Shown here: positions 54,424 to 62,690 of the stretch, in pieces
Layout: each line of letters starts with the position of its first letter
Numbering within the stretch: the first letter of the stretch is position 1
Assembly (NCBI RefSeq): GCF_001623405.1
Contig: NZ_LUHG01000065.1
Coordinates: forward strand, 1 to 64,000
Source of the DNA: Hydrotalea flava
Lineage (GTDB): Bacteria; Bacteroidota; Bacteroidia; Chitinophagales; Chitinophagaceae
DNA length: 64,000 bases
Direction of reading: 5' to 3'
Made by a program: the position numbers and the translations under genes
The notes under the pieces: generated by a model
Told to the model about the DNA's origin: nothing
The model's database searches: none
What the model saw: only the letters and a program-made list of their open reading frames with translations

Positions 54424-56319
54424 TTATGATTTATTTTTAGCATTATCTGGATTCATTTTTTCAGTATTTACTTTAAAACCCGGTGCAGTATAATTATCAG
54501 GCAGATAATCAGAAGGGATAGTGGTCTGATTTCCATCTCGTAAATTGGTATAATGCGCCGACATAATTTCTACGCCCGCTTCATTAAAAGTATCTTGTAT
54601 ATTGGCGTGCAAAAGGGAATATAATTCTGCCTGCTTATTGGGTTGTTTGGTGTAGGCATTAATCTGATAACTTACATAAAAGTCATTCAACGAAGTTTGC
54701 AATACAAAAGGTTCCGGATTTTTTTCAACATACGTTGTAGCTAATGCAGCTTTAATTAATAAAGCATGCACCTGCCGCCATGGAGCATCATACCCAATGG
54801 TAATAGTTGTATGCACAATTAAACCTCGTTCCGGCGCATCGCTGCTGTAATTAATGGTATGGCTATTTAAAATAGTAGCATTGGGAATAGAAATTATTTC
54901 ATTTTTAATGGTTCTGATGCGTGTAACCAACAAGGTTTTTTCAATCACATCGCCTGAAACATCTGCTATTTGAATTCGATCACCCATTTTAAATGAGCGC
55001 ATATATGTTAATACTAATCCTGCAATAATATTACTAAGTGATCCTGATGAACCAAACGTGAATAAGACCCCTAAAAAAACCGAAACCCCCCTGAATACAG
55101 GGCTATTTGAACCCGGCAGATAGGGAAAAATTACAATCAACAAAAAAGCAAACAAAAGAATTCGTATAATTTGATAGGAAGGGTTAGCCCAATCTGCATA
55201 AAAACCCGGAATAGATAAAGATCCCTTTTCAATTTCTTTTTTAAGATAACGAATGCCTTTTAAAACCAATCTAAATACAAATAGTATTACAATAATGGTA
55301 ATTAAGTTGGGAAAATAATCCCAAATACCAAGTAAAATTCTTTTTAACGGATCAACAAAATAGGATAATAATTTTGTGGCAATTGCTTTAGTCCAAGGAA
55401 AAATACCAAACACCAATGGAAAAGCCAAATAAACAGCAATGAGGATAATGAGCCATTTTATAATACGCAGTAAAGATTTAATCAAATTTACTTCCTGATC
55501 AATAGAAAGCAATTCATAATTTTTAATTTTAATGCCTTGTATCTGTATAAAATTTGCTGAAGCAATTTTTGATTCAATTTTTGAAAATATTTTCTTTATA
55601 TAATACACTAAAAATATCAACACAACAATAACGATCAATGCCAGTGCAACTTGCTTCAAAATATTTTGCCAAGAGGTTTCGTTACGATATTGCTGAATGG
55701 CAGTTTTAATTTTAAGTAGATACGTATTGGCTAATTGAAGTTTACTTACATTCTCCCATAACGCATCATTTTCTGTAATACTCATCACAACTAAATCATG
55801 AAACACTATATCTACCGTACTTTCATTATCCACAATACTTAGCGAATCAACAGCAAAATTATAATTATCGGCCAATGCCTGAATTCGATTGTTAATAGCA
55901 TTTGCTCTGTCGGCAGCAGAAAAACTACCCAATGAAGTATAAACAGTAAACAAGGTATCACCAAAAGGAGCTACAGCATAACCATGCATTATTTTTTTTA
56001 ATGAATCAATTTTTTGTTTTTGCATGGCCACACGAAGGCTGTCTTTTTGTTTCAAAACATCCAGTTCCTGCTGCAATGATTGTTTTTGTTGCTGATTGGC
56101 AGCTGAAAAGTTTTGCAATTTAAGTATGAGATTGATTCTTTTTAAAGAATCGGCCTGACGTTCCAGTTCAATTTGTTTCAATTGATTGGCTTGTTGCTGA
56201 ATATATATTTGCTGTGCTGAATCGGTATGTAAAGCAAGGGTATCTTTTTTGTGCTGTGCCATTATTGAAATGGGCAGTAGCATCCAACACAGAATTATTA
56301 TTGCATTTATCTTTTTCAT
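54424..56319 (-). CDS. Mechanosensitive ion channel, MscS family
   Basis: A 631-residue MscS-type channel with a signal peptide (about 1-21) and a periplasmic coiled-coil region rich in Gln/Leu/Lys heptads (about 30-110). About five transmembrane helices follow between 215 and 445. The pore-lining TM3 and beta domain are clear: SGSLSNIIAGLVLTYMRSFK and GDRIQIADVSGDVIEKTLLV, then IISIPNATILNSHTINYSS. It opens under membrane tension to release solutes during osmotic downshock. It has far more N-terminal sequence than E. coli MscS (286 residues) and resembles medium-size MscS homologues. It has no operon partner, with about 80 bases on either side. Confidence 0.92.
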   Translation of the reverse strand: MKKINAIIILCWMLLPISIMAQHKKDTLALHTDSAQQIYIQQQANQLKQIELERQADSLKRINLILKLQNFSAANQQQKQSLQQELDVLKQKDSLRVAMQKQKIDSLKKIMHGYAVAPFGDTLFTVYTSLGSFSAADRANAINNRIQALADNYNFAVDSLSIVDNESTVDIVFHDLVVMSITENDALWENVSKLQLANTYLLKIKTAIQQYRNETSWQNILKQVALALIVIVVLIFLVYYIKKIFSKIESKIASANFIQIQGIKIKNYELLSIDQEVNLIKSLLRIIKWLIILIAVYLAFPLVFGIFPWTKAIATKLLSYFVDPLKRILLGIWDYFPNLITIIVILFVFRLVLKGIRYLKKEIEKGSLSIPGFYADWANPSYQIIRILLFAFLLIVIFPYLPGSNSPVFRGVSVFLGVLFTFGSSGSLSNIIAGLVLTYMRSFKMGDRIQIADVSGDVIEKTLLVTRIRTIKNEIISIPNATILNSHTINYSSDAPERGLIVHTTITIGYDAPWRQVHALLIKAALATTYVEKNPEPFVLQTSLNDFYVSYQINAYTKQPNKQAELYSLLHANIQDTFNEAGVEIMSAHYTNLRDGNQTTIPSDYLPDNYTAPGFKVNTEKMNPDNAKNKS

Positions 56320-56399
56320 CAGGCATAAATTTAATACATTTCAGTCATTCCCATTTGAGCCATGCAACATGATGTTGATAGAAGAAAAAGATAATCGTT

Positions 56400-56891
56400 T
56401 TAAGTTAAGGAAGCATAAAAACCCAAATCTTTTCCGGTCATTTGTTTGGTTAACAAAGCAATTTGACCGGTATGATAAGAAAAATGTTCGGTTACATGAA
56501 CAAGAATGGCAATACCACTCATTTCATAAATTTGAACGGAATAATTTTTCAACAGGCAATCAGAGGAACAATTATTTGCTATTTGAACGGCTGCCTCTAT
56601 AATCGCATTCAATTGCGTTAACAATGCCGCTTTAGATAATTGAGGTTTTTGCTCAAACTCTGCATTCCGATTGCGTTGAAAACCCTGCGCTCCTAAAGTT
56701 GCCAGTATATATTGGCTGATGTTTCCGCAAAGATGTACTATCAAATTACCAATACTGTTACTAACGGTATTGTATTGCTGCCAAACCTGTTGTTCAGACA
56801 ATAAGGTAAAGCAATACTCCGTTTTCTTTACATTTTCCTGCCAGTAATGCAGGCAGGTTTGTACCAATGCTTGTTGAATATCATAAGTCAT
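56400..56891 (-). CDS. DinB-like / DUF1572-type putative metal-dependent protein
   Basis: A 163-residue four-helix-bundle protein of the DinB/YfiT-like superfamily. The start chosen is ATG 56889-56891 (MTYDIQQALVQTCLHYWQEN), 10 bases after the TIGR00266 gene ends; the longer frame upstream overlaps that gene and has no family sequence. Metal-ligand His positions are visible in NLIVHLCGNISQYIL and HVTEHFSYHTGQIALLTKQM. Members include thiol transferases and many of unknown function. It is translationally close to, and probably co-transcribed with, the TIGR00266 protein. Confidence 0.85.
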   Translation of the reverse strand: MTYDIQQALVQTCLHYWQENVKKTEYCFTLLSEQQVWQQYNTVSNSIGNLIVHLCGNISQYILATLGAQGFQRNRNAEFEQKPQLSKAALLTQLNAIIEAAVQIANNCSSDCLLKNYSVQIYEMSGIAILVHVTEHFSYHTGQIALLTKQMTGKDLGFYASLT

Positions 56892-56901
56892 AACAATAAT
56901 T

Positions 56902-57693
56902 TTACCAGCCATCACCATCCAATAAATTGCCCAGACCGCCGAGTACACTTCCTTCTTCTTTCCTTTTAAACGTAGCGTATTGTAAAATGCGGCCGGCCAG
57001 GCGGCTAATCGGCAAAGTTTGTATCCATACGGTTCCCGGCCCCCTGAGTGTGGCAAAGAAAACCCCTTCACCGCCAAATAATGTATTTTTAATACCTCCT
57101 ACAAATTGAATGTCGTATTGAACAGTTGCAGTAAACCCAACAATACAACCTGTATCTATTTTAAGTAACTCGCCGGGTTGCAACTCTTTTTGTTCAACAT
57201 GTCCGCATGCATGTACAAAGGCCATACCATCACCTTCTAATTTTTCCATTATAAATCCTTCCCCGCCAAACAAACCCGTTCCTAATTTTCTTTGAAACTC
57301 AATGCCAATACTTACCCCTTTGGCTGCACATAGAAATGCATCTTTCTGGCAAATTACTTTATTGCCCAATCGATTGAGATCGAGAGGAATGATTTTGCCG
57401 GGGTAAGGTGCAGCAAAGCTTACATGCTTTTTCCCGGCACTAACATTGGTGTAGGCAGTCATAAACAGATTTTCACCCACCAGCATGCGCTTTCCAGCCG
57501 AAAATAATTTGCCTAACAATCCGTTATTCTGGTTACTGCCATCTCCAAAAATAGTTTGCATGGTAATACCATCTTCCATCATCATAAAGGCACCGGGTTC
57601 AGCAACTGCTGTTTCATTGGGATCTAATTCTACCTCAACATATTGCATTTCTTCACCAATAATTCTATAGTCAATTTCATGATTTTGAATCAT
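56902..57693 (-). CDS. TIGR00266 / AIM24-family protein
   Basis: A 263-residue protein of the AIM24/TIGR00266 family, of unknown biochemical function (tryptophan RNA-binding attenuator-like fold). The start chosen is ATG 57691-57693 (MIQNHEIDYRIIGEEMQYVE), which matches the usual opening; 21 upstream codons are unrelated. Typical repeated strands are VELDPNETAVAEPGAFMMME, TNVSAGKKHVSFAAPYPGKI, FGGEGFIMEKLEGDGMAFVH and FGGEGVFFATLRGPGTVWIQ. It ends in a glycine-rich tail (GSVLGGLGNLLDGDGW). It is first in a two-gene operon with the DinB-like gene, downstream of the RND operon's terminator. Confidence 0.9.
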   Translation of the reverse strand: MIQNHEIDYRIIGEEMQYVEVELDPNETAVAEPGAFMMMEDGITMQTIFGDGSNQNNGLLGKLFSAGKRMLVGENLFMTAYTNVSAGKKHVSFAAPYPGKIIPLDLNRLGNKVICQKDAFLCAAKGVSIGIEFQRKLGTGLFGGEGFIMEKLEGDGMAFVHACGHVEQKELQPGELLKIDTGCIVGFTATVQYDIQFVGGIKNTLFGGEGVFFATLRGPGTVWIQTLPISRLAGRILQYATFKRKEEGSVLGGLGNLLDGDGW

Positions 57694-57754
57694 ACCAAAA
57701 ATTTTGTGTGAAAATACAAAAGGTTTTGCTGCATTTTGAATAGAAATAAAAAAC

Positions 57755-57789
57755 AAAAAAGCCGCTATGAAAATATTATAACGGCCTTT
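57755..57789 (-). terminator. Terminator of the RND efflux operon
   Basis: On the minus strand GCCGTTAT pairs with ATAGCGGC (one G-U pair) and is followed by TTTTTTG and further T-rich sequence. It lies about 25 bases after the pump gene's stop. It overlaps the upstream region of the next minus-strand gene. Confidence 0.7.
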
Positions 57790-57807
57790 TGTTAAAAACT
57801 TTAGATT

Positions 57808-60800
57808 TTAAAACCAACTTCCTATAAAAGCTTTATTTACATGTTTCAATTGCAGGCGCTTTCTTTTTTGAACATGCCTTCTGTGATTGTATAAAGTAAT
57901 TAAAATCAATAACAGGAAGATGATGGTGAAAGGAGGAATGGCTAAGAAACTAATCCATTTTCCACCAAACATTCTGCGCATGGGCTTGCGTAAACGTTCT
58001 GCTATTAAATACATGGAAGGTACAATTACAAGTGTCATAAAGAATGCAAATGCCAAACCAAAAATAATGGTCCATGACAATGGCTTCCAGAACACCACAT
58101 TATCACCTCCAAAAAAGATATGTGGATTTAATTCAGAAAATAAAGTAATGAAATTGATATTAAATCCAACTGCAATAGGAATAAATGCAAGGATGGCAGC
58201 CAATGCAGTAAGCAATACCGGTATAATACGGGTTTTTCCTGCAGCAATCACTGCTTCTCTTGTCTTCATACCACGGCCTCTTAGTTCATCGGCAAATTCT
58301 ATTACCAAAATTCCATTTTTTACCACAATACCTGCAAGGCCAACAATACCCAATCCTGTCATTACAACAGATACCTGCAAACCAGATATTGCAAAGCCGA
58401 GTAAAACACCTATTACACTAAACACAATTTCTGTTAATATAATAATGGGTTTACTAACGCTATTGAATTGCAGTACCAGAATAATTAAGATAAGTGCCAA
58501 TGCTATTAATAAAGCTTTACTTAAAAATGCACCGGTTTCAGCCTGTTGCTCACCCTCTCCCGTTTGTTTAATGGATACACCGGCGGGCACTTTGGGCTTA
58601 AACTGATCAATGTATTTTTTTATTACCTGGTTTACACCCGTTGCATCATAACCCTGATTGGTTAATACATTAGAGCGAAGGGTAATTAATCGCTTCTGAT
58701 CTTTGCGCTTTACACTTCCCAATGTAGTAGTGGGTTCTACTTTTACTAATGCACTAATGGGAATATTTTTTACCGCACCACCCGATGCCATATCGCGGAA
58801 TGAAATACGCATATTCAACAGATCGTTTAAATTTTGACGTTGATAATCCTGACTACGCAATTGAATTTTATATTCATCTTTCCCTTCTTTAATTTTTGAT
58901 ACTTCTTTACCAAATAAAGAAGTGCGAATTTGCTGGCCAATTTGTGCCGTTGAAACGCCTTCGGTTAAAGCCCTGTCACGATTAATGGTAAGGGTTAATT
59001 CAGGATTTTTTAAATCCACATCCATTTTTAATTCTTCCACACCTGGTACCTGAATGGAATCTAAATAATTTTTTAACGAAGTAGCCGTTCCAATTAAGTT
59101 ATCAAAATTTTCGCTGGCAATTTCAATATTAATCGGAGGATCGGTAGGAGGGCCTGAGCTTTCCTGGTCAACAGTAATTTCGGCACCGGGTATTCCTTTC
59201 ATAACTGCCCTAATCTGATCTAAATAAGGGGCAGTAGAAACACCGTGGCGTTTTTCATATTCCACAAATGAAACCTGAATTCTACCCAATTCACTTCTGG
59301 TACTTCTATCGCCACTCATCGGATCGCTGGCACCCACGGCCACATTGCTGATTACACTTTCAACAATAGGATTGGTTTTGCCTTTTGCTTCATCTATGCC
59401 CAAAACTTTATTCACCCTTCCTTCCAATACACGGGTAACGGAGTCAGTATATAACACATTCGTTCCAACCGGCAATTTCAGGTATACATAAATTTGGTTG
59501 GGATCCCCTTTCGGGAAGAATGTAATACCCACATGACTGGTACTGATAGCAATGGCAAAACCTACTACTGCCACAATTAATAAACCGAAAGTAACCAATA
59601 ACAATTTTACAGGACGCCATCCTTGCAATGCCCAGCATAATAAAGTTTCATAATGATTCATGATCCAGGGCAATCCATGATTCTGGAAATAATGAATGGC
59701 ATCATCTAACACAAACCTGTTTAATATAACCAGCAACATGAAGAAGATTAACAGATTACCAAAGAAGGTTAATCCGGTAATATCTAATAAAATACCGATG
59801 GCTATAGCTACCCAGAAAGAAGTTTTCTTAAAAAGATCTTTTTTAGGAGGCTTTACTTCATCTTCAGGATGATTCATAAAATCGACCGCAAAAACGGGGT
59901 TCATAATAAATGCTACTACCAACGATGCTGCTAATGTAAAGATGAGCATGGTGGGCAAGTAAATCATGAACTTACCTATAATACCCGGCCAGAATAACAA
60001 GGGGAAGAATGGGGCTAAGGTAGTAAGCGTTCCCGCAAATACGGGCACAAATACTTCTCCGGCAGCCATACGAGCTGAGGTTTGTATGGGTATTTTGCCT
60101 TTGCCTTGCATAAAAATACGATGGGTATTTTCAATTACCACAATAGCATCATCTACAATAATACCTAACCCAAACAGCAATGCAAATAATACGATAAAGT
60201 TTAAGGTTACATGCGAGCCTACAACTAAATCGGCTCCGGGCAAAAATACAAATGCCACAAACATACTCAGTGGAACAGAAAGGGCAACGAAGAATGCATT
60301 GACGACACCCATAAAAAACATCAACACTATTAATACCAATACAAAGCCAATTACAATAGAGTTAACCAAATCATTAAAAGAACTTCTTGTTTTAATACTT
60401 TGATCGCCTGTAACCATCGCCTTTAAATCTTTGGGTAATACAGTTTCTTTCATTTTTTCTACTACTGCTTTCACAGCATCACTGGTTTCAATCAGGTTTT
60501 CGCCGGAACGTTTAATGATGTTTAATGTAATTACATTTTTACCATCTAATCGGGCAAAGCTTTCACTTTCTTTAGTAGTATCTTTAATGGTGGCAATATC
60601 TTTCAAATAAACAGGGCCGCCGGTTTGGTTGCGCACAATAATTTTAGCAATATCGGCAGCGGTTTTTAACTGGCCTTTAATTTGCAGGTTGCGTTTCATA
60701 TTACCCACATCTAATAAACCGCCTGATATATCTAAGTTTTCGCGCTGTACAGCATTACTGATATCATCAAACGTAATTCCTGCCGATTGCATGCGGAAGT

Positions 60801-61410
60801 TATCTACATTAATCTGGAACTCCCGATCGGGGGCGCCCACTTCATCAACCCGATTAATTTGGGGAATATTTTCCAATTCATCTTTTACATCATCAGCATA
60901 TTTTTTGAGCTGTTGTAGATCGTAATCGCCACTCAGGTTTACATACATAATGGGTTGATCGCTAAAACTCACTTCTAAAACGGTAGGCTCTTGTGTTAAA
61001 TCGGTAGGCAAATCTTGTTTGGCTTTATCTACTGCATCTTTCACTTTTTGGAGTGCCACTTCGGTTTTAACATCGGTTTCAAATTCAACTGTAATAGCTG
61101 AATAATCTTGTTGCGATGTACTGGTAAACTTTTTAATTTTTGCACCGGTAATGCCCTTTATTTGTTTTTCGATGGGGCGTGTTACCAAATTTTCAATGTC
61201 TTTAGGCGAGTTGCCTACATAAATGGTTTGCACATAAATAGTTGGAATAACAATATCAGGAAATTGTTCTTTGGGTAAAGTAACAAACTGATAAATGCCA
61301 CCTAAACTAACAAAGAGCATAATTAAATAGATAGCCGTTTTGTTTTTAATACTCCATGTAGTAGGTGTAAACTCTTTAAACTTGCTGTTAATATCTTCTA
61401 ATAAACTCAT
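57808..61410 (-). CDS. RND efflux transporter, inner-membrane pump, extended form
   Basis: A 1,200-residue RND pump, about 170 residues longer than AcrB-type pumps. The N-terminus has a soluble stretch (SLLEDINSKFKEFTPTTWSI), then TM1. The porter entry motif IENLVTRPIEKQIKGITGAK and the proton-relay segment GLGIIVDDAIVVIENTHRIF are intact. Between TM6 and the second porter half lies an insert (about 505-600) with extra hydrophobic spans (VAIAIGILLDITGLTFFGNL, LIFFMLLVILNRFV), and an additional loop occurs near the last TMs (SELNPHIFFGGDNVVFWKPL). A basic tail follows. It is the third gene of a TolC-adaptor-pump operon, ending at a terminator. The substrate is not evident. Confidence 0.94.
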   Translation of the reverse strand: MSLLEDINSKFKEFTPTTWSIKNKTAIYLIMLFVSLGGIYQFVTLPKEQFPDIVIPTIYVQTIYVGNSPKDIENLVTRPIEKQIKGITGAKIKKFTSTSQQDYSAITVEFETDVKTEVALQKVKDAVDKAKQDLPTDLTQEPTVLEVSFSDQPIMYVNLSGDYDLQQLKKYADDVKDELENIPQINRVDEVGAPDREFQINVDNFRMQSAGITFDDISNAVQRENLDISGGLLDVGNMKRNLQIKGQLKTAADIAKIIVRNQTGGPVYLKDIATIKDTTKESESFARLDGKNVITLNIIKRSGENLIETSDAVKAVVEKMKETVLPKDLKAMVTGDQSIKTRSSFNDLVNSIVIGFVLVLIVLMFFMGVVNAFFVALSVPLSMFVAFVFLPGADLVVGSHVTLNFIVLFALLFGLGIIVDDAIVVIENTHRIFMQGKGKIPIQTSARMAAGEVFVPVFAGTLTTLAPFFPLLFWPGIIGKFMIYLPTMLIFTLAASLVVAFIMNPVFAVDFMNHPEDEVKPPKKDLFKKTSFWVAIAIGILLDITGLTFFGNLLIFFMLLVILNRFVLDDAIHYFQNHGLPWIMNHYETLLCWALQGWRPVKLLLVTFGLLIVAVVGFAIAISTSHVGITFFPKGDPNQIYVYLKLPVGTNVLYTDSVTRVLEGRVNKVLGIDEAKGKTNPIVESVISNVAVGASDPMSGDRSTRSELGRIQVSFVEYEKRHGVSTAPYLDQIRAVMKGIPGAEITVDQESSGPPTDPPINIEIASENFDNLIGTATSLKNYLDSIQVPGVEELKMDVDLKNPELTLTINRDRALTEGVSTAQIGQQIRTSLFGKEVSKIKEGKDEYKIQLRSQDYQRQNLNDLLNMRISFRDMASGGAVKNIPISALVKVEPTTTLGSVKRKDQKRLITLRSNVLTNQGYDATGVNQVIKKYIDQFKPKVPAGVSIKQTGEGEQQAETGAFLSKALLIALALILIILVLQFNSVSKPIIILTEIVFSVIGVLLGFAISGLQVSVVMTGLGIVGLAGIVVKNGILVIEFADELRGRGMKTREAVIAAGKTRIIPVLLTALAAILAFIPIAVGFNINFITLFSELNPHIFFGGDNVVFWKPLSWTIIFGLAFAFFMTLVIVPSMYLIAERLRKPMRRMFGGKWISFLAIPPFTIIFLLLILITLYNHRRHVQKRKRLQLKHVNKAFIGSWF

Positions 61411-61461
61411 AAACGTATTTTAAAAGCTGCATGTATAAGGTTAACAATAGCTATAACGGTA

Positions 61462-62664
61462 CTATAATTGTGTAGTAATTAGTTGCCCGTCGTACAAACT
61501 TTGGTAGCCATCGGTAATAATTTGATCACCTGCCTGTAAACCGCTTAAAATTTCAACACTATCATTATTCATCATTCCGATTTTAACGGGGCGTTTTTTA
61601 GCAATTAACCGATTGTTTTCTTTCACGGCTACTAACACATATTTTCCATTTTCATCATTTTGAATGGTGTTAATAGGTGCGGTAATGGCATTCAATGCTT
61701 TATAATCCTGAATGGCAACTACGGCTACCTGATTGGGATAAAACTCTTTACCGGAAGGCAATTTCGCTTCGGCAAAAAAACTGCGATTATTAGCATCAAT
61801 TAAATTACCCGTAACACTAATAGTTGCATCAATGGTTTTATTAATGTCGGGCAATGTAATTTTTACCGGAGAACCTACAACTACTTTCCCCAAATAATTT
61901 TCAGGAACCTGTGTAGTAACTTTTAAATTATTGGTATTTACAATTTTTATTTGGGGCGATGTGCCTGAAAAACCTGTAAACAATTCACCTACCCGCACGT
62001 TTACATCATCGGCAACACCATCAATTTCAGCATATACTTTGGTATAGTCTAATTGCTGTTTGGTGATATTCAATTGTTTTTGTAAGGTGGCCAACTGGCT
62101 TTGTAAATTTTCAACATTATTTTTAGCAGTAATTAATTGTACCTCGGTACCAATATTTTGATCCCACAAGTTTTTTTGTTTTTGATACAATGTTTTGGCA
62201 AAAGCGAATTGTGTTTGAACGGTTTCTATATTTTGTTGTGCTGCTGTTAAGCTTTGTTGCGCAATGGCATCATCTAACTGTAATAACAATTGGCCTTTAT
62301 GAATTTTGTCACCTTTTTTAACGTACAAAGCTTTTACTACACCGCCGGTACCTTTTGGTGCTACGTAAGCTATATTCACCGCATCAACCCTTCCCTGTAA
62401 ATTAATAAAATGTATAAATGTTTGGGGGGCAACGGTTGTAAGCATCACTAATTTTGCTTTTTCAGTATTGGCAAATGCAGTATCTTGTTGTGCCAGTTTA
62501 TTTTCCAGATCGCTGATTTGCTGATTAATTTTTTGTTGTTGCTTTTTTAAATCTGCTAACTGTTGTTTTTCTTTTTGAATTTCGGTAGAAGTGGTTTTAC
62601 CTGAACAGGCAGCCATCAAAACCACTGTACCCACAACAAATGAAAATTGAAATATTTTTTGCAT
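61462..62664 (-). CDS. RND efflux periplasmic adaptor (membrane fusion protein), lipoprotein
   Basis: A 400-residue adaptor for the extended RND pump. The signal peptide ends in a lipobox (LMAAC, Cys20). A short predicted coiled coil (about 29-62, EKQQLADLKKQQQKINQQIS) precedes the barrel-sandwich domain, an addition not present in most AcrA-like proteins. Then follow the lipoyl half (GVVKALYVKKGDKIHKGQLL), a long alpha-hairpin with Gln-rich heptads (about 130-200), the second lipoyl half (VYAEIDGVADDVNVRVGELF), and the beta-barrel and membrane-proximal domains (LSGLQAGDQIITDGYQSLYD). It lies 26 bases after the TolC gene and 51 before the pump gene. Confidence 0.93.
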   Translation of the reverse strand: MQKIFQFSFVVGTVVLMAACSGKTTSTEIQKEKQQLADLKKQQQKINQQISDLENKLAQQDTAFANTEKAKLVMLTTVAPQTFIHFINLQGRVDAVNIAYVAPKGTGGVVKALYVKKGDKIHKGQLLLQLDDAIAQQSLTAAQQNIETVQTQFAFAKTLYQKQKNLWDQNIGTEVQLITAKNNVENLQSQLATLQKQLNITKQQLDYTKVYAEIDGVADDVNVRVGELFTGFSGTSPQIKIVNTNNLKVTTQVPENYLGKVVVGSPVKITLPDINKTIDATISVTGNLIDANNRSFFAEAKLPSGKEFYPNQVAVVAIQDYKALNAITAPINTIQNDENGKYVLVAVKENNRLIAKKRPVKIGMMNNDSVEILSGLQAGDQIITDGYQSLYDGQLITTQL

Positions 62665-62690
62665 ATAAATGATTTGTTTATTTGAATGAA

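Noticed and set aside
56892-57077. N-terminal extension of the DinB-like protein
   Set aside because: It overlaps the end of the well-conserved TIGR00266 gene in another frame, and the ATG at 56889-56891 gives the normal DinB start and length.
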